Shown here: positions 10,953 to 19,631 of the stretch, in pieces | Numbering within the stretch: position 1 is the first letter of the stretch | How the letters are laid out: every line of letters begins with the position of its first letter | Translations under genes and position numbers: made by a program | Notes under the pieces: model-generated | Told to the model about the DNA's origin: nothing | The model's database searches: none | What the model saw: the letters and a program-made list of their open reading frames with translations, nothing else | NCBI GenBank assembly: GCA_031308135.1 | Contig: JAHLJT010000631.1 | Span: forward strand, 224,263,654-224,327,653 | Direction of reading: 5' to 3' | From: Acheta domesticus | Taxonomy: Eukaryota; Arthropoda; Insecta; Orthoptera; Gryllidae | Length of the DNA stretch: 64,000 nt

Positions 10953-11070
10953 GACTCGGAACCTTTCTTTTCTAAAACTTGGAACTGGAATTGGTATTGG
11001 TACTGGAACTGGAGCTGGAACTGGTACTGGAACTGGAGCTGGTATTGGTACTGGCACTGGAAGGAGACAT
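10953..11070 (+). repeat. Hexamer array in the leader, preceded by a repeat of the LTR-adjacent sequence
   Basis: GACTCGGAACCTTTCTTTTC, found directly after the 5' LTR (10616), recurs at 10953. It is followed by some 14 units of a degenerate hexamer (TGGAAC, TGGTAT, TGGTAC, TGGAGC). The long open frames over it on both strands are just translations of the hexamer. Confidence 0.8.
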
Positions 11071-11204
11071 CCCGGACGGACCAGAACGAGAGGAAGGAAG
11101 GAGGCCAGAACACCGGATCCAGAAGGCGCTGGCGCTCACGCGACACCGAGGTCAACTGAACGTAAGTGTGTTTTTTGTACTGGCCGGGGATCAATTCAGG
11201 CAAA

Positions 11205-12593
11205 ATGTCTTTCTTAGCGGGTTATAGGAAAGAGGTGCTTGTTAGGGTCGCGACGGAGATGGGGGAAACGTTGGAAGGGAACGAGACGATAGTTAGATTA
11301 AAATCTATCATCACGGGAAGCGAGCAGTACGATGAAATATTCGTGAAACAACTTGCTGATCAGGAGAAAGAACAGGTCGCAGAAGCACGCGAACTTGAAT
11401 TAAAGGAGCAGGAAAGATTACGCGAACTCGAGGAAAAAGAGCGAGAACGGCAGGAAAAAGAGCAAGAACGGCAGTACGAACTCGAACAACGGCAGTACGA
11501 ACTCGAACGGCTGAAATTAGCTAATCAGGCTACCTCGCGCGAATCTTTAGGTAGTAGAGATTCGGGAAACAGAAGTAGTATCCGTATCAGCCATGTTATG
11601 GATAAATTCAAAGGCGAAGGTGAGGATATTACCTTGTTTTTAAGTGTATTTGAGGCGCATGCTCGTCAGCTCGACATTGCGCCGGTAGAATGGGTCAGTC
11701 AATTAATGGGATTGCTTCCCAATGAAATAAATACATGGTTAGTTGTAGGATCAGATTCTTCAGAGCAGGATTATAATCAAATCAAAACGCAGCTTTTGGA
11801 TATGTACAAATTCACGCCTGAAAAATGTCGTCAGATGTTTTGCAGTCATGCAAAGGGTGCGAAAACTACATGGAATGTTTATGCTCGCGAACTGACGAAC
11901 TATTGCCAGAAATGGATTTCAGGGTTGAAAGTTGAAACTTATGATCAATTATTAGATTTGATTGTCACCGATCAGATGAAACGGAAGGTGCCGGCGGACA
12001 TACGTGCCCATTTCGTAGATGTTTGGGGCGAGGTTTCGCAGTCCCAAGATCTGGCGCGTAGGCTGGACACCTACGAAAACAATAGGTCTAGTGCGTATAG
12101 GAAAGATTTTTCTAAGGTTAATCACAAGGAGCCTGTGGGGGAACAAAAGTGGAAAAAGGTGACGGAGAGCGTGCCCTCCACTTCTAAGCCCGCAGCGCCC
12201 AAGGCAGATAGGAACGCGGAATTCGACAAGCCGCAGGAACGCACGTGCTATTTATGTAAAAAACCGGGGCACATTAAGAAATACTGCCCTCAGCTCAAAT
12301 CAAGCGAGAAAATGTGTCACGTTGTCGACACCAGTGCGCAGGAATTGTTGCTCCCACACACATTTTTTGGCACGGTTTGCGGAAATCCTATTTCCTTCTT
12401 ACGAGATTCTGGGGCGACGGTTGATCTGATCAACAGCAAATACGTCAGGCCGAATCAATATACCGGCGAATCCGTATGGGTTAAACAGCCCTTGGACGAG
12501 GCGCCGAAAAATCTACCGGTAGCTAAGGTAGAAATTGTAGGCCCGTTCGGTAAGCTTGTTACCGAAGCCGCAGTCGCGAAAATTGCGACTTAG
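11205..12593 (+). CDS. gag: Gag with zinc knuckle, running into aspartic protease
   Basis: Structural protein and protease of the Gmr1-like element, 463 codons from the ATG at 11205; the frame is open upstream to 11166, but only from a non-ATG codon. Residues 60-115 or so are a highly charged Glu/Arg/Gln helix, a probable coiled coil. A capsid-like region follows, then near residue 346 a CCHC zinc knuckle (CYLCKKPGHIKKYC) for RNA binding. About 50 residues on, the protease active site reads FLRDSGATVDLI. The frame stops at 12591-12593 just after the protease core. In the +2 frame the sequence goes on as LEYYILSNRSATLL, typical of the stretch after a retroelement protease, so one base seems lost near the AAAA run at about 12579-12582. 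Confidence 0.85.
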   Translation: MSFLAGYRKEVLVRVATEMGETLEGNETIVRLKSIITGSEQYDEIFVKQLADQEKEQVAEARELELKEQERLRELEEKERERQEKEQERQYELEQRQYELERLKLANQATSRESLGSRDSGNRSSIRISHVMDKFKGEGEDITLFLSVFEAHARQLDIAPVEWVSQLMGLLPNEINTWLVVGSDSSEQDYNQIKTQLLDMYKFTPEKCRQMFCSHAKGAKTTWNVYARELTNYCQKWISGLKVETYDQLLDLIVTDQMKRKVPADIRAHFVDVWGEVSQSQDLARRLDTYENNRSSAYRKDFSKVNHKEPVGEQKWKKVTESVPSTSKPAAPKADRNAEFDKPQERTCYLCKKPGHIKKYCPQLKSSEKMCHVVDTSAQELLLPHTFFGTVCGNPISFLRDSGATVDLINSKYVRPNQYTGESVWVKQPLDEAPKNLPVAKVEIVGPFGKLVTEAAVAKIAT

Positions 12594-12832
12594 AATATTA
12601 CATTCTGAGTAATCGATCTGCCACGCTTCTCTCGGAAATCAGGCAAGGGTTTTTAGAACCGCAGTTTCTTTGTGCGGTGCGAACCCGTGCCCAGACGGCG
12701 GCCGGGCAGGGCGACGGGGTGGGGCCGGAGGCGATGGCGGCGGCGCCAGGCAACGCGCCGGCCGCCGAGCGCCCTGGTGACGCACCGGTTGCGGTCATGA
12801 ACGAGGCTTTGGGGAAGGAGCGGTCGAGCTAG
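12594..12832 (+). pseudogene. Broken pol linker between protease and integrase
   Basis: In the frame offset by two from gag, the region codes for about 80 residues. It starts with the post-protease segment, followed by an Ala/Pro/Gly-rich low-complexity linker, and ends at a TAG at 12830. The next pol frame (integrase) is already open from 12781, so the reading frame seems to change once more near the GGGG run at about 12811. Base composition is much more GC-rich than the neighbours, consistent with a flexible linker. Confidence 0.55.
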
Positions 12833-13953
12833 GCGTGGTCGTAGGAACAAGTCGTGCGCGCGACGCACCCCAAAAACCTGCGTCGGACGCGAAAGCTCCC
12901 GACGAGGAAACTTGTGTCTTGTTAGGCGAGGTAAATGACCCGGGCAATGTTGTTGAAAACAACGCGGAATTTGAAGTAGATTCCGGGAGCGTTGCATTGT
13001 CCCGTTTAGACCCGTCCGAATTTGCGAAAGCTCAGAGACAGGATGAAGAGCTCTTACCGCTATTCGAGCTAGCCGAAGGCCCAGAAACGGAACGGCGCGA
13101 TTATTTTATAGAACGCGGCCTTTTGTTCCGGAAACGGCAGAGCAAGCGCGGTGAGCAATTCTCCATGCTTGTGACTCCGCGGGTGTATCGTGGCACCATA
13201 TTGAAGCTTTGCCATGAAGTCGCCCACGGTCATTTAGGTGTCACAAAAAGTAAAGACGCGATGGCCAAGTATTTCTTCTGGCCGAACTGTTACAAAGATA
13301 TGGAAAATTACGTACGTAGCTGCGATAGTTGCCAGCGCGTAGGTAACGGCGGCGAGAAGCTTCGCGCGCCTTTAAAAATTGTACCTATAACGGGTGAGGC
13401 GTTTGAGAAAGTGAATGTAGATGCTTGTGGCCCTTTTCCCGAGTCTGAGTCAGGAAACAAGTTCATACTAACTGCAATGTGTTTAGCAACAAAATATCCC
13501 GAGGCTATTCCCATACGTGATCTGACGACGGTCACGGTCATTGAAGCTTTATTAGATCTGTTCAGTCGGATTGGATTTCCGCGAGAGCTTCAAACAGATC
13601 AGGGAACTTGTTTTACTAGCACTCTGATGGCGGAATTCGCCGAGAGATTTTGCATTAGATTAATTAGAAGTTCGCCTTATCATCCGCAATCTAATGCCGT
13701 AGAACGGATGCACAGAACCATGAACCGGTTGATGAAGGTTCTTTGTTTAGAGATGGGGACTGACTGGGAGTGCCAGCTTCCTGCAATTATGTTCGCGTTA
13801 CGCACGAGTGTGCACGAATCGATAGGTTTTTCTCCAGCCGAGTTAGTCTATGGGAAAAAATCTCCGCACACCCATGACGCTGCTTTACGAAAAGCTTGCG
13901 GGGTGCTGCAGAAAGCGAAGAGAGCACGGTGGTTGAGCACGTGTTCAAGTTGA
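12781..13953 (+). CDS. Integrase, zinc-binding and catalytic core (upstream of RT)
   Basis: The frame is open from 12781; the first usable codon for a start is the GTG at 12835, but a pol polyprotein needs none. An acidic linker comes first. Then comes the HHCC zinc-binding domain (HEVAHGHLG ... SCDSCQRVG, about residues 125-165 from 12835). The catalytic core follows with the DDE residues in VNVDACGPFP, LQTDQGTCFTS and SNAVERMHRTM. The order and spacing are those of Ty3/gypsy integrases. The frame ends in an out-of-frame tail after GKKSPHTHDAAL; the true continuation is in the next ORF, one base appearing lost near GCGGGGTG at about 13900. It inserts the element cDNA into the chromosome. Confidence 0.88.
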   Translation, partial: RTGCGHERGFGEGAVELGVVVGTSRARDAPQKPASDAKAPDEETCVLLGEVNDPGNVVENNAEFEVDSGSVALSRLDPSEFAKAQRQDEELLPLFELAEGPETERRDYFIERGLLFRKRQSKRGEQFSMLVTPRVYRGTILKLCHEVAHGHLGVTKSKDAMAKYFFWPNCYKDMENYVRSCDSCQRVGNGGEKLRAPLKIVPITGEAFEKVNVDACGPFPESESGNKFILTAMCLATKYPEAIPIRDLTTVTVIEALLDLFSRIGFPRELQTDQGTCFTSTLMAEFAERFCIRLIRSSPYHPQSNAVERMHRTMNRLMKVLCLEMGTDWECQLPAIMFALRTSVHESIGFSPAELVYGKKSPHTHDAALRKACGVLQKAKRARWLSTCSS

Positions 13954-14453
13954 TTAATAGACTGAAGCGTTCGCGTGAACTTGCCCATACCAAAATGGCG
14001 GAAGAACAACGCAAGCGTAAGGTGTGGTACGACCGCAAGGCGATCTCGCGCAGTTTTGAAATAGGCGCGAAGGTGCTGGTTTTGGCGCCTAACAGAACGC
14101 GGAAACTCGCGGTGCAGTGGGTCGGGCCAGGCGAAGTTCGGGAGAAAATGTCCGAACACAATTACGTAGTTCAGATGCCGGGGCGGAAAGAACCACGCGT
14201 GTATCACATCAACATGATGAAAAAGTATCACCAACGTACTGAATACGTGAACTTTCTCGGTTCTGCGACGGTCACTGCCGCAGGCGAGGAAGACGCGTTA
14301 GACCGCTACGCGTTAAGATTAGATTCCGACGACTTTGACGCGGAAGAAATGCTAAACGATACTAAGGTTGAACCCGAGTTCCGCGAAGCACTTAAAATGT
14401 CATTTGTAAATACAGGTGTATTTTTAGTGAGAAACCTGGTCTTACAGATGTAA
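13890..14453 (+). CDS. Integrase C-terminal domain and integrase-RT linker
   Basis: Continues the integrase after the frame break: a basic helical stretch (HTKMAEEQRKRKVWYDRKA) is followed by a small beta domain with VQWVGPGEVREKM and YHINMMKKYH. This matches the GPY/F-type integrase C-terminal module of Ty3/gypsy elements. An acidic linker follows (DALDRY... and DSDDFDAEEML). The sense ends near MSFVNTG at about 14405; the remaining residues to 14453 are out of frame, because RT sequence (CIFSEKPGLTDV) is read in the next frame from about 14411. Confidence 0.8.
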   Translation, partial: KSLRGAAESEESTVVEHVFKLINRLKRSRELAHTKMAEEQRKRKVWYDRKAISRSFEIGAKVLVLAPNRTRKLAVQWVGPGEVREKMSEHNYVVQMPGRKEPRVYHINMMKKYHQRTEYVNFLGSATVTAAGEEDALDRYALRLDSDDFDAEEMLNDTKVEPEFREALKMSFVNTGVFLVRNLVLQM

Positions 14454-15766
14454 CGACCATGGACATTGAATTAACTGACACTGATAAAGTAGTCCGAAGT
14501 GTACCCTACCGCATGTCGCCGAGACAAACTAAGATATTGCGGGAAGAGGTGGACAAAATGCTTCGCGACAACATCATTGTGGAGGCGGAGAGTGATTATA
14601 CATCTCCTATGATCCTGATCGAGGCCCCGGGCAAATCTCCACGGCCCTGCATAGATTTTAGGCGCCTCAACGAGATTATTAAAACAGATTACTTTCCGTT
14701 ACCCAATCTCGAAGAACGGATTGAACAGGTAGCTGCAGCTAAAATCATTAGTGTGTTAGATTTAAGTAAGTGTTTCTGGCAGATAGGTCTTACGGATAGG
14801 GCGCAGAGATATTCGGCGTTCGTGACCAGTTTCGGCACGTATCGACCGCTTAGGTTACCCTTCGGGATAAAGAACGGCCCTTATCAATGCTGTAAAATCA
14901 TGGGCACTTTGCTAAAAAACTGCCAAGAATTCGCGGTACCGTACCTTGATGACATCGCGGTTTTCAGTAACACTTGGCAAGAACACATTCGGCACCTAGA
15001 TACGGTCTTTAGTATATTGAAATCCGCCAAATTGACAGTGCAGCCGCGCAAGTGCTTGTTTGCGCGGGCTAATGTAAAATATCTTGGTTACGTCGTCGGT
15101 AACGGGAAATTGCGGCCGGCCGAAGCCAAGATACAAGCAATCCAGAACTTTCCCAGACCAGAATCAAAGAAACAAGTGCGTTCTTTGCTCGGTTTGGTAG
15201 GATATTATCGACGCTTGATACCCGGGTTTGCGGAGAAAGCGGCGGCACTGACAGATGCGCTGCGGGGACGCGAGCGCCAGGGTAAAGTCGTCTGGACAGA
15301 GGCATGTGAAAAGTCTTTCAATGAGTTGCGACAAGCTCTTAGCGAAAAAACAGCGGTATATGCTCCTGATTATAGCAAGGAATTTCGAGTTCAGGCAGAT
15401 GCATCTCAGAGAGGCTTAGGCGTGGTTCTCTACCAAGTAAATGACGAGGGAGTAGAACAACCAGTTGTTTTTCTAAGCCGTAAATTAAGTGATACAGAAA
15501 CTCATTATGGCATCTCAGAACTTGAGTGTTTGGCTCTTATTTGGGGGTTGGATAAACTTAAGATTTATCTCGACGGGCAGGCCACAATTCAGGTCGAAAC
15601 CGACCACAACCCGTTGGTCTGGTTGCGTAATACGTCTGGCAAAAACCCCAGATTATTACGCTGGTCCCTTTTAATTCAGCACCTCGATTTACGCATCATG
15701 CACAAAAAGGGCTCAGAAAATGTTAATGCAGATGCGCTTAGTCGCATGTTTGATTGTGTGAATTGA
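14408..15766 (+). CDS. Reverse transcriptase and RNase H, end of pol
   Basis: Open in one frame to the stop at 15764-15766; the first ATG is at 14459, but recognisable RT sequence starts about 17 codons earlier (FSEKPGLTDV). RT motifs in order: CIDFRRLNEII, VLDLSKCFWQIGL, LPFGIKNGPYQ, the catalytic YLDDIAVFS, KYLGYVVGNGKLRP. RNase H follows with QADASQRGLGVVLYQ, SELECLALIWGL, ETDHNPLVWL and NADALSRMF. The ORF stops right after RNase H, and no integrase follows before the 3' LTR. This shows that the unusual upstream integrase is the element's only one. Confidence 0.92.
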   Translation, partial: KYRCIFSEKPGLTDVTTMDIELTDTDKVVRSVPYRMSPRQTKILREEVDKMLRDNIIVEAESDYTSPMILIEAPGKSPRPCIDFRRLNEIIKTDYFPLPNLEERIEQVAAAKIISVLDLSKCFWQIGLTDRAQRYSAFVTSFGTYRPLRLPFGIKNGPYQCCKIMGTLLKNCQEFAVPYLDDIAVFSNTWQEHIRHLDTVFSILKSAKLTVQPRKCLFARANVKYLGYVVGNGKLRPAEAKIQAIQNFPRPESKKQVRSLLGLVGYYRRLIPGFAEKAAALTDALRGRERQGKVVWTEACEKSFNELRQALSEKTAVYAPDYSKEFRVQADASQRGLGVVLYQVNDEGVEQPVVFLSRKLSDTETHYGISELECLALIWGLDKLKIYLDGQATIQVETDHNPLVWLRNTSGKNPRLLRWSLLIQHLDLRIMHKKGSENVNADALSRMFDCVN

Positions 15767-16355
15767 TCCACAGGCGAGTGTAGGGAACACACACGTTCAT
15801 GACATGTATAAATGTCGGTGAAATTCTATGTAAATAATTTTATAAAATTCAAGGGTAAAATTGTTTTGTTATTGTGATCATTTTTATATGTAGATACATA
15901 CATGTGTCAATAAATTCAGTTAAGAACGGCACATGATGTATATAACGAATTCCACAATTATTATGTAATACTTCAATGCAACGTAAATGTTTTGTATTTT
16001 ATATTTCAGGTTTTCATGTAATGCAAGAGGCGTCAAGAATTATCATGTAATATTTCAATGTAAAGTAAATGTTTTGTATTTCAGGATTTTATGTAGTTCA
16101 AGATGCGTCAAGAATATTTATGTATGTAAATAGATGTAAGGTTTAAATGTAAATGGCAACATAGTTAGGAAAAAACGGGGGGACAGCCCACAGATTTATT
16201 TCACAAATTTTGACTAGATAGGGTTTTGATATTATTATGTTCATGTAAAAAATTATGATGTAATGTCTCAGGACCAGGTACTTTAGCTAGCAGAATTTTT
16301 TTCCTGGGCATATTTTGCTGCGAAAAAAAATTCTCACCCCCGGCATGGGAGGGTC
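15767..16355 (+). other. 3' untranslated region and polypurine tract of the Gmr1-like element
   Basis: AT-rich, with two or three related segments around 15960-16110 (TGTAATATTTCAATG-like and AAATGTTTTGTATTT). GCATGGGAGGG at about 16343-16353, just before the 3' LTR, is the likely polypurine tract for plus-strand priming. No open frame. Confidence 0.7.
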
Positions 16356-16943
16356 TGTAGCGTCGCGAGGTGGCGCACGTGCCGTTTCGCTGGAAAGCCC
16401 GGCCTTAAGCCGGATGGGGGATGGGGGTGGAATGCGGCGGCGCCTCGCCGGCGCGCGCCGGGCAGGAAATCCCAGCCTCAAAATAGCCAGGACAACTGAG
16501 CGTGCCTGAGTGCGAGTCCATTGATGAAGGCTGCTCTCTGCTGAGGGCTGGCTTGCGAGCCGAATGACGCCCGCCGCTGGTAGAGTGGGGGACGAGCCGT
16601 GGAGTATTTATTGCGGCGCCGACATGCGCTCGGGGGATACGCTAGTGAGTCGAAAGACGTGAGGTATCTCCGTGCAACCTTGCACGTTTTGGCATCCGGC
16701 CATGTAACATCTAGTTACGGGGACTAATGTCCGACAGCTCGCACTTCGCGCAGCTTCTCATGCTCTCGAGCAGAGGCACTGGGCTCAGCCTAGGGACGGT
16801 CGCGGGGTTTCGCGGCTTAGAGAATAGAAAGGTTGCCTAAGGTTTTCAATTTTGTAACATTTTCTTGTAATTTATTATTGTAAATATACTGTACATACTA
16901 TTCAGAATCTGTCGTCTGTGCTTTTCATGTCCAGTACGCCACA
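16356..16943 (+). repeat. 3' LTR of the Gmr1-like element
   Basis: 588 bp. No difference from the 5' LTR was found by eye. Followed by the target duplication CTAT. Confidence 0.92.
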
Positions 16944-16947
16944 CTAT

Positions 16948-17670
16948 ACGCCCAAGGTACCTGTTGTGAGGCCACCGGCGCTGACACAGGCGACGGTAGA
17001 TCTTCGTCCGTTTCTGCATTCTGCTGACGCAGAGTATTATCACATTTTTTACTTACTTCTTCTGTGGTCGTAGTGGTAACCTTTGTGTCTGCCTCTGGTG
17101 GGTGCAACTGATGCTTTAAAGTTTTTCTTTCATTTACTAGTAAAATTCGAGCTAAACCCTCGTTTACCTTTGACACCGTAGGAATTACATCTGCCTTGTC
17201 GTCGTCGACGAATATCTCTGAACCATCTTATGCATCAACCCTTATTGCCGTTTTCACCACCGAGAACGGTTTAACTTTTATTTTGCTTATAACTTCTCCG
17301 CATCAAATACTGCTTGCCACCGACGGCACTGTGTCGGCGTGGAGCGCTACACCATGCGCCTCTGCTGAATCATCAACGTCCGCGTTTCCGCTTGTACCCG
17401 TGGGCTGTCTGCCTCGCGCATCAATTTTTACGCATGCTCTACATAATTGATCAGCCAAACGTTTCTCCTCAACCTCTGGAGCGGCCTTCTTATCAGCTTG
17501 TAACCGCCTTCCAGTAACTAAAACGTGGCTATCATCCACATTTGAGCCTTGCGTACACCCATTCACACATTCAACAACATTCATACTAAAACGCGGGCAC
17601 GGTTCCTGGACCCATTCACTACTCTTCAGTGATTGTCCACCGGAAACTGTGCTATACAACACACACGAGC
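16948..17670 (-). pseudogene. Linker region of an older gypsy fragment, minus strand, interrupted by the insertion
   Basis: Two minus-strand frames (17303-17662 and about 16948-17176) code for charged, repeat-like sequence without a known domain. One segment, DARGRQPTGTSGNADV, is repeated in diverged form in the frame ending at 17678 (DARDRQHTVTSGNADV). The frame at 16948-17176 reads to VPWAYS at the insertion point. When the target duplication is counted once, it continues in frame at 10023 going left until a stop. This dates the Gmr1-like insertion after the older element. Confidence 0.55.
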
Positions 17671-17677
17671 TACTCTT

Positions 17678-18650
17678 TTACGTCGATTCAACGTCCGCGT
17701 TTCCGCTTGTAACCGTGTGCTGTCTGTCCCGCGCATCAATATCTACTACGGTACAACTATTATTCTGCTCTGGCGAAGAAATTATTGGCAACATTGGCTC
17801 TGGAAGCCTATCTACAACTTCGTTATCTAATTCTGCAAAGAAATCCCAACACATGTTATGGCGTCTTGGCCCGGTACTTACCGGCAATATGGGTTTTGGC
17901 AAGCTTTTTTCGACTTCTACATCTAAATTCGAAAAAAAAATCCCAAGAATTTCTTGGTTCCTTATTTCGCGGTAATTCAGGTGACAAGGGTGTTTGAAGT
18001 TTTTCACTTTTTTGAACTTCGAGTGAACCTAAAAAATCTAAAATGTCTTTGTTTGTTACCCGTTCTTGTTCTGTAACTTTATCTCTACTCACATCCATCT
18101 GAATAGTTCCCTTACTCTTTTTACAATGTTTCGTATAAATGTTCTGCGCTCCTATTCTGTCCAAATTGTTAGTTGTCTCTCTCTTTACGCGAGCCCTATC
18201 TTTCTCTGTTTCCTCCGCTTCTAGACAGAAATTTCTGTTTCCTGTCCTATTTGCTCTAGACGTTATTGTACTCAGGTTCGTGTGGTGCTTTTGTGGTAAT
18301 ACCATTTTCTCGGTTTTCGGCCTAATAGTACAATCCTGCCGTTTAAGAAAATCCAATCCCAGAATCCCATCGTAATTGGCTCTTCCCAATTCTGCGAACA
18401 AAAAATCTTGCGTATACTCCTCATTATCAATTTTTAATTTTACCGGACATTCTCTGTGAATTTTAAGTGGATGTCCGGACGCACTTCGTACACTATTATA
18501 ATAAGGTTTTATTTCAAGTTTTGTCTTTAACAGAGCGTCCGCGTTGAGTACGCTACAACACGCTCCCGTATCCACTAAAAGACTAAAATTTTTATTAAAT
18601 ATTTGCACTTCTGCCGTTAAACCAGCCTCCGGATTGACTGTTAATATGTG
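17678..18650 (-). pseudogene. Aspartic protease region of an older gypsy element, minus strand
   Basis: The minus-strand ORF at 18728-17856 contains a retroelement protease: active site LLVDTGACCSVLNADAL, a flap-like RSASGHPLKI region and the partner motif YDGILGLDFLKRQD. It is followed by a long charged stretch (ETEKDRARVKRE) and partly duplicated sequence reaching 17678 in another frame. The first 25 or so residues of the ORF are merely the antisense of the neighbouring Penelope-like fragment, so protease sequence starts near 18650. No gag precedes it and no RT follows, so it is a remnant. It resembles gypsy proteases with a long PR-RT linker. Confidence 0.7.
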
Positions 18651-18651
18651 T

Positions 18652-19010
18652 GTATTAAAACATATAAGACATCCCACATAACGTAATATTTGAAGCTCTG
18701 AACGAAAAACTTGATAAGGAAAATTCATTTAAAATACCGAATAAGGAGATCCTGCTAGCAATTAGATTAATGTTGAATAACAAATTCTTCATGTTCAATG
18801 ATTCTTGTTACAAACAAAAACAGGGGACACCTATAGGTGGACCCATGAGTTATCTCTTTTCTGAATCGGTTATGCAGCAGACACAGTAATTTTAAGTCAA
18901 AATGAAGTAATATTTTGTGCTAGATATGTGGATGATACGATATTAATTGTTGATGAGGCAAAGATTGAATCCATTTTTCAACAATTCAATAACTATCACT
19001 ATCATTATCA
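18652..19010 (+). pseudogene. Penelope-like reverse transcriptase remnant, left arm
   Basis: In one frame: IPHNVIFEALNEKLDKE, then KEILLAIRLMLNNKFFMFN and KQGTPIGGPMSYLFSE. After a stop and a one-base shift: VIFCARYVDDTILIVDEAKI. The GTPxGGP and RYVDDT motifs and their spacing are those of Penelope-like (PLE) reverse transcriptases. Only the central part of the RT is present, without the GIY-YIG endonuclease. The same fragment, inverted, is found at 25590-25868, joined to the same neighbour, so both arose from one duplicated unit. Confidence 0.75.
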
Positions 19011-19034
19011 CCGTTTGCAAGTTTAAAGTATATT

Positions 19035-19205
19035 TTAAATACCTACCCTTGAGTTATTGTTATGTATGAAAGCTTTCTCTCTACAAATAGCTCTGATCCA
19101 TGCACTCCTTGGCTCTTTCTCTTTGGGAAATCCGAACACACTAACAGCAGGGCCGTTTCGGTAGTTGCCTTTACAACTGCGCACACAACACTTGAAAGTT
19201 ATTGT
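19035..19205 (-). pseudogene. THAP-domain half-exon, left copy, start codon lost
   Basis: Minus-strand open frame matching the first half of a THAP zinc finger: CVRSCKGNY supplies the first two zinc-binding cysteines, then VSVFGFPKEKEPRSAWIRAI with the conserved Pro and Trp. The distal Cys and His would be on a further exon, which is absent. An acceptor-like TTTACAG-type sequence is degraded here. At the position of the right copy's ATG there is ATAACT, so this copy has no initiator. THAP domains bind DNA and occur in P-element transposases and host regulators. Confidence 0.65.
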
Positions 19206-19631
19206 GATGAGCTGTAAATGAAACAATGAGGGTTTGAATAGTTCCGAATTTGTTAACATCTGTTAATTGTGTAATCATGTAAGACTTAAACACTGTATGA
19301 TCAATATGCACAATAACCTAGAAGTTTCTTAACACGTTTTTACAAATTGAAGCAAATATATCATTTGCTTATATTTGCCTTAATTTTAGATCTAAGACGT
19401 AAAGTGAACTTAATCAGAAACTACTTGTACTTACCAAGTTCGAATTTCCGTAATTAAAAATAATCAAATTGCTGAAAAATCACAACCAACACAACATAGC
19501 AACACGCATAACACACGGAGTATCCGGCCGGAGAGTCTCTTCATGGGCCTACTCGTGCTTACGTCACAAAATCGTCGCCAGGCAGGCCCCTGCTAGGCGC
19601 ATGGCTGTAGGTATCGGAAACGTGGCAAATA

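Larger units (their letters stand above)
10024..16947 (+). mobile_element. Complete young LTR retrotransposon, Ty3/gypsy type with integrase before RT (Gmr1-like)
   Basis: LTRs at 10028-10615 and 16356-16943 are both 588 bp and appear identical throughout. They begin TGTAGCG, end CCACA, and are flanked by the 4-bp duplication CTAT (10024-10027 and 16944-16947). The internal order is leader, Gag plus aspartic protease, integrase, reverse transcriptase and RNase H, then a 590-bp 3' region. RT and RNase H are clearly Ty3/gypsy-like, but the integrase lies upstream of RT, as in Ty1/copia. Among known elements this arrangement defines the Gmr1-like group, first described from fish and other deuterostomes. 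The pol frame is broken at four places, each fitting loss of one base, so this copy may be inactive or contain sequencing errors. Confidence 0.9.
18652..19584 (-). repeat. Left arm of a 0.9-kb inverted duplication (PLE fragment, THAP half-exon, 5' exon)
   Basis: This arm is the diverged reverse complement of 24963-25868. The shared unit, read outward, is: promoter-like segment with TACGTCA/TTACGTCA and GGCCTACTCGTG, a short 5' exon ending at a GTAAGT donor, an intron, a THAP half-exon and a Penelope-like fragment on the opposite strand. Homology stops sharply at both outer and inner edges. Confidence 0.75.

Noticed and set aside
10851..11227. Trp/Asn/Tyr-rich and Leu/Val/Glu-rich ORFs on both strands
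   Set aside because: Translations of the degenerate hexamer array in the retrotransposon leader.
12598..12997. Pro/Arg-rich minus-strand ORFs
   Set aside because: Shadows of the GC-rich Ala/Gly/Pro linker in pol.
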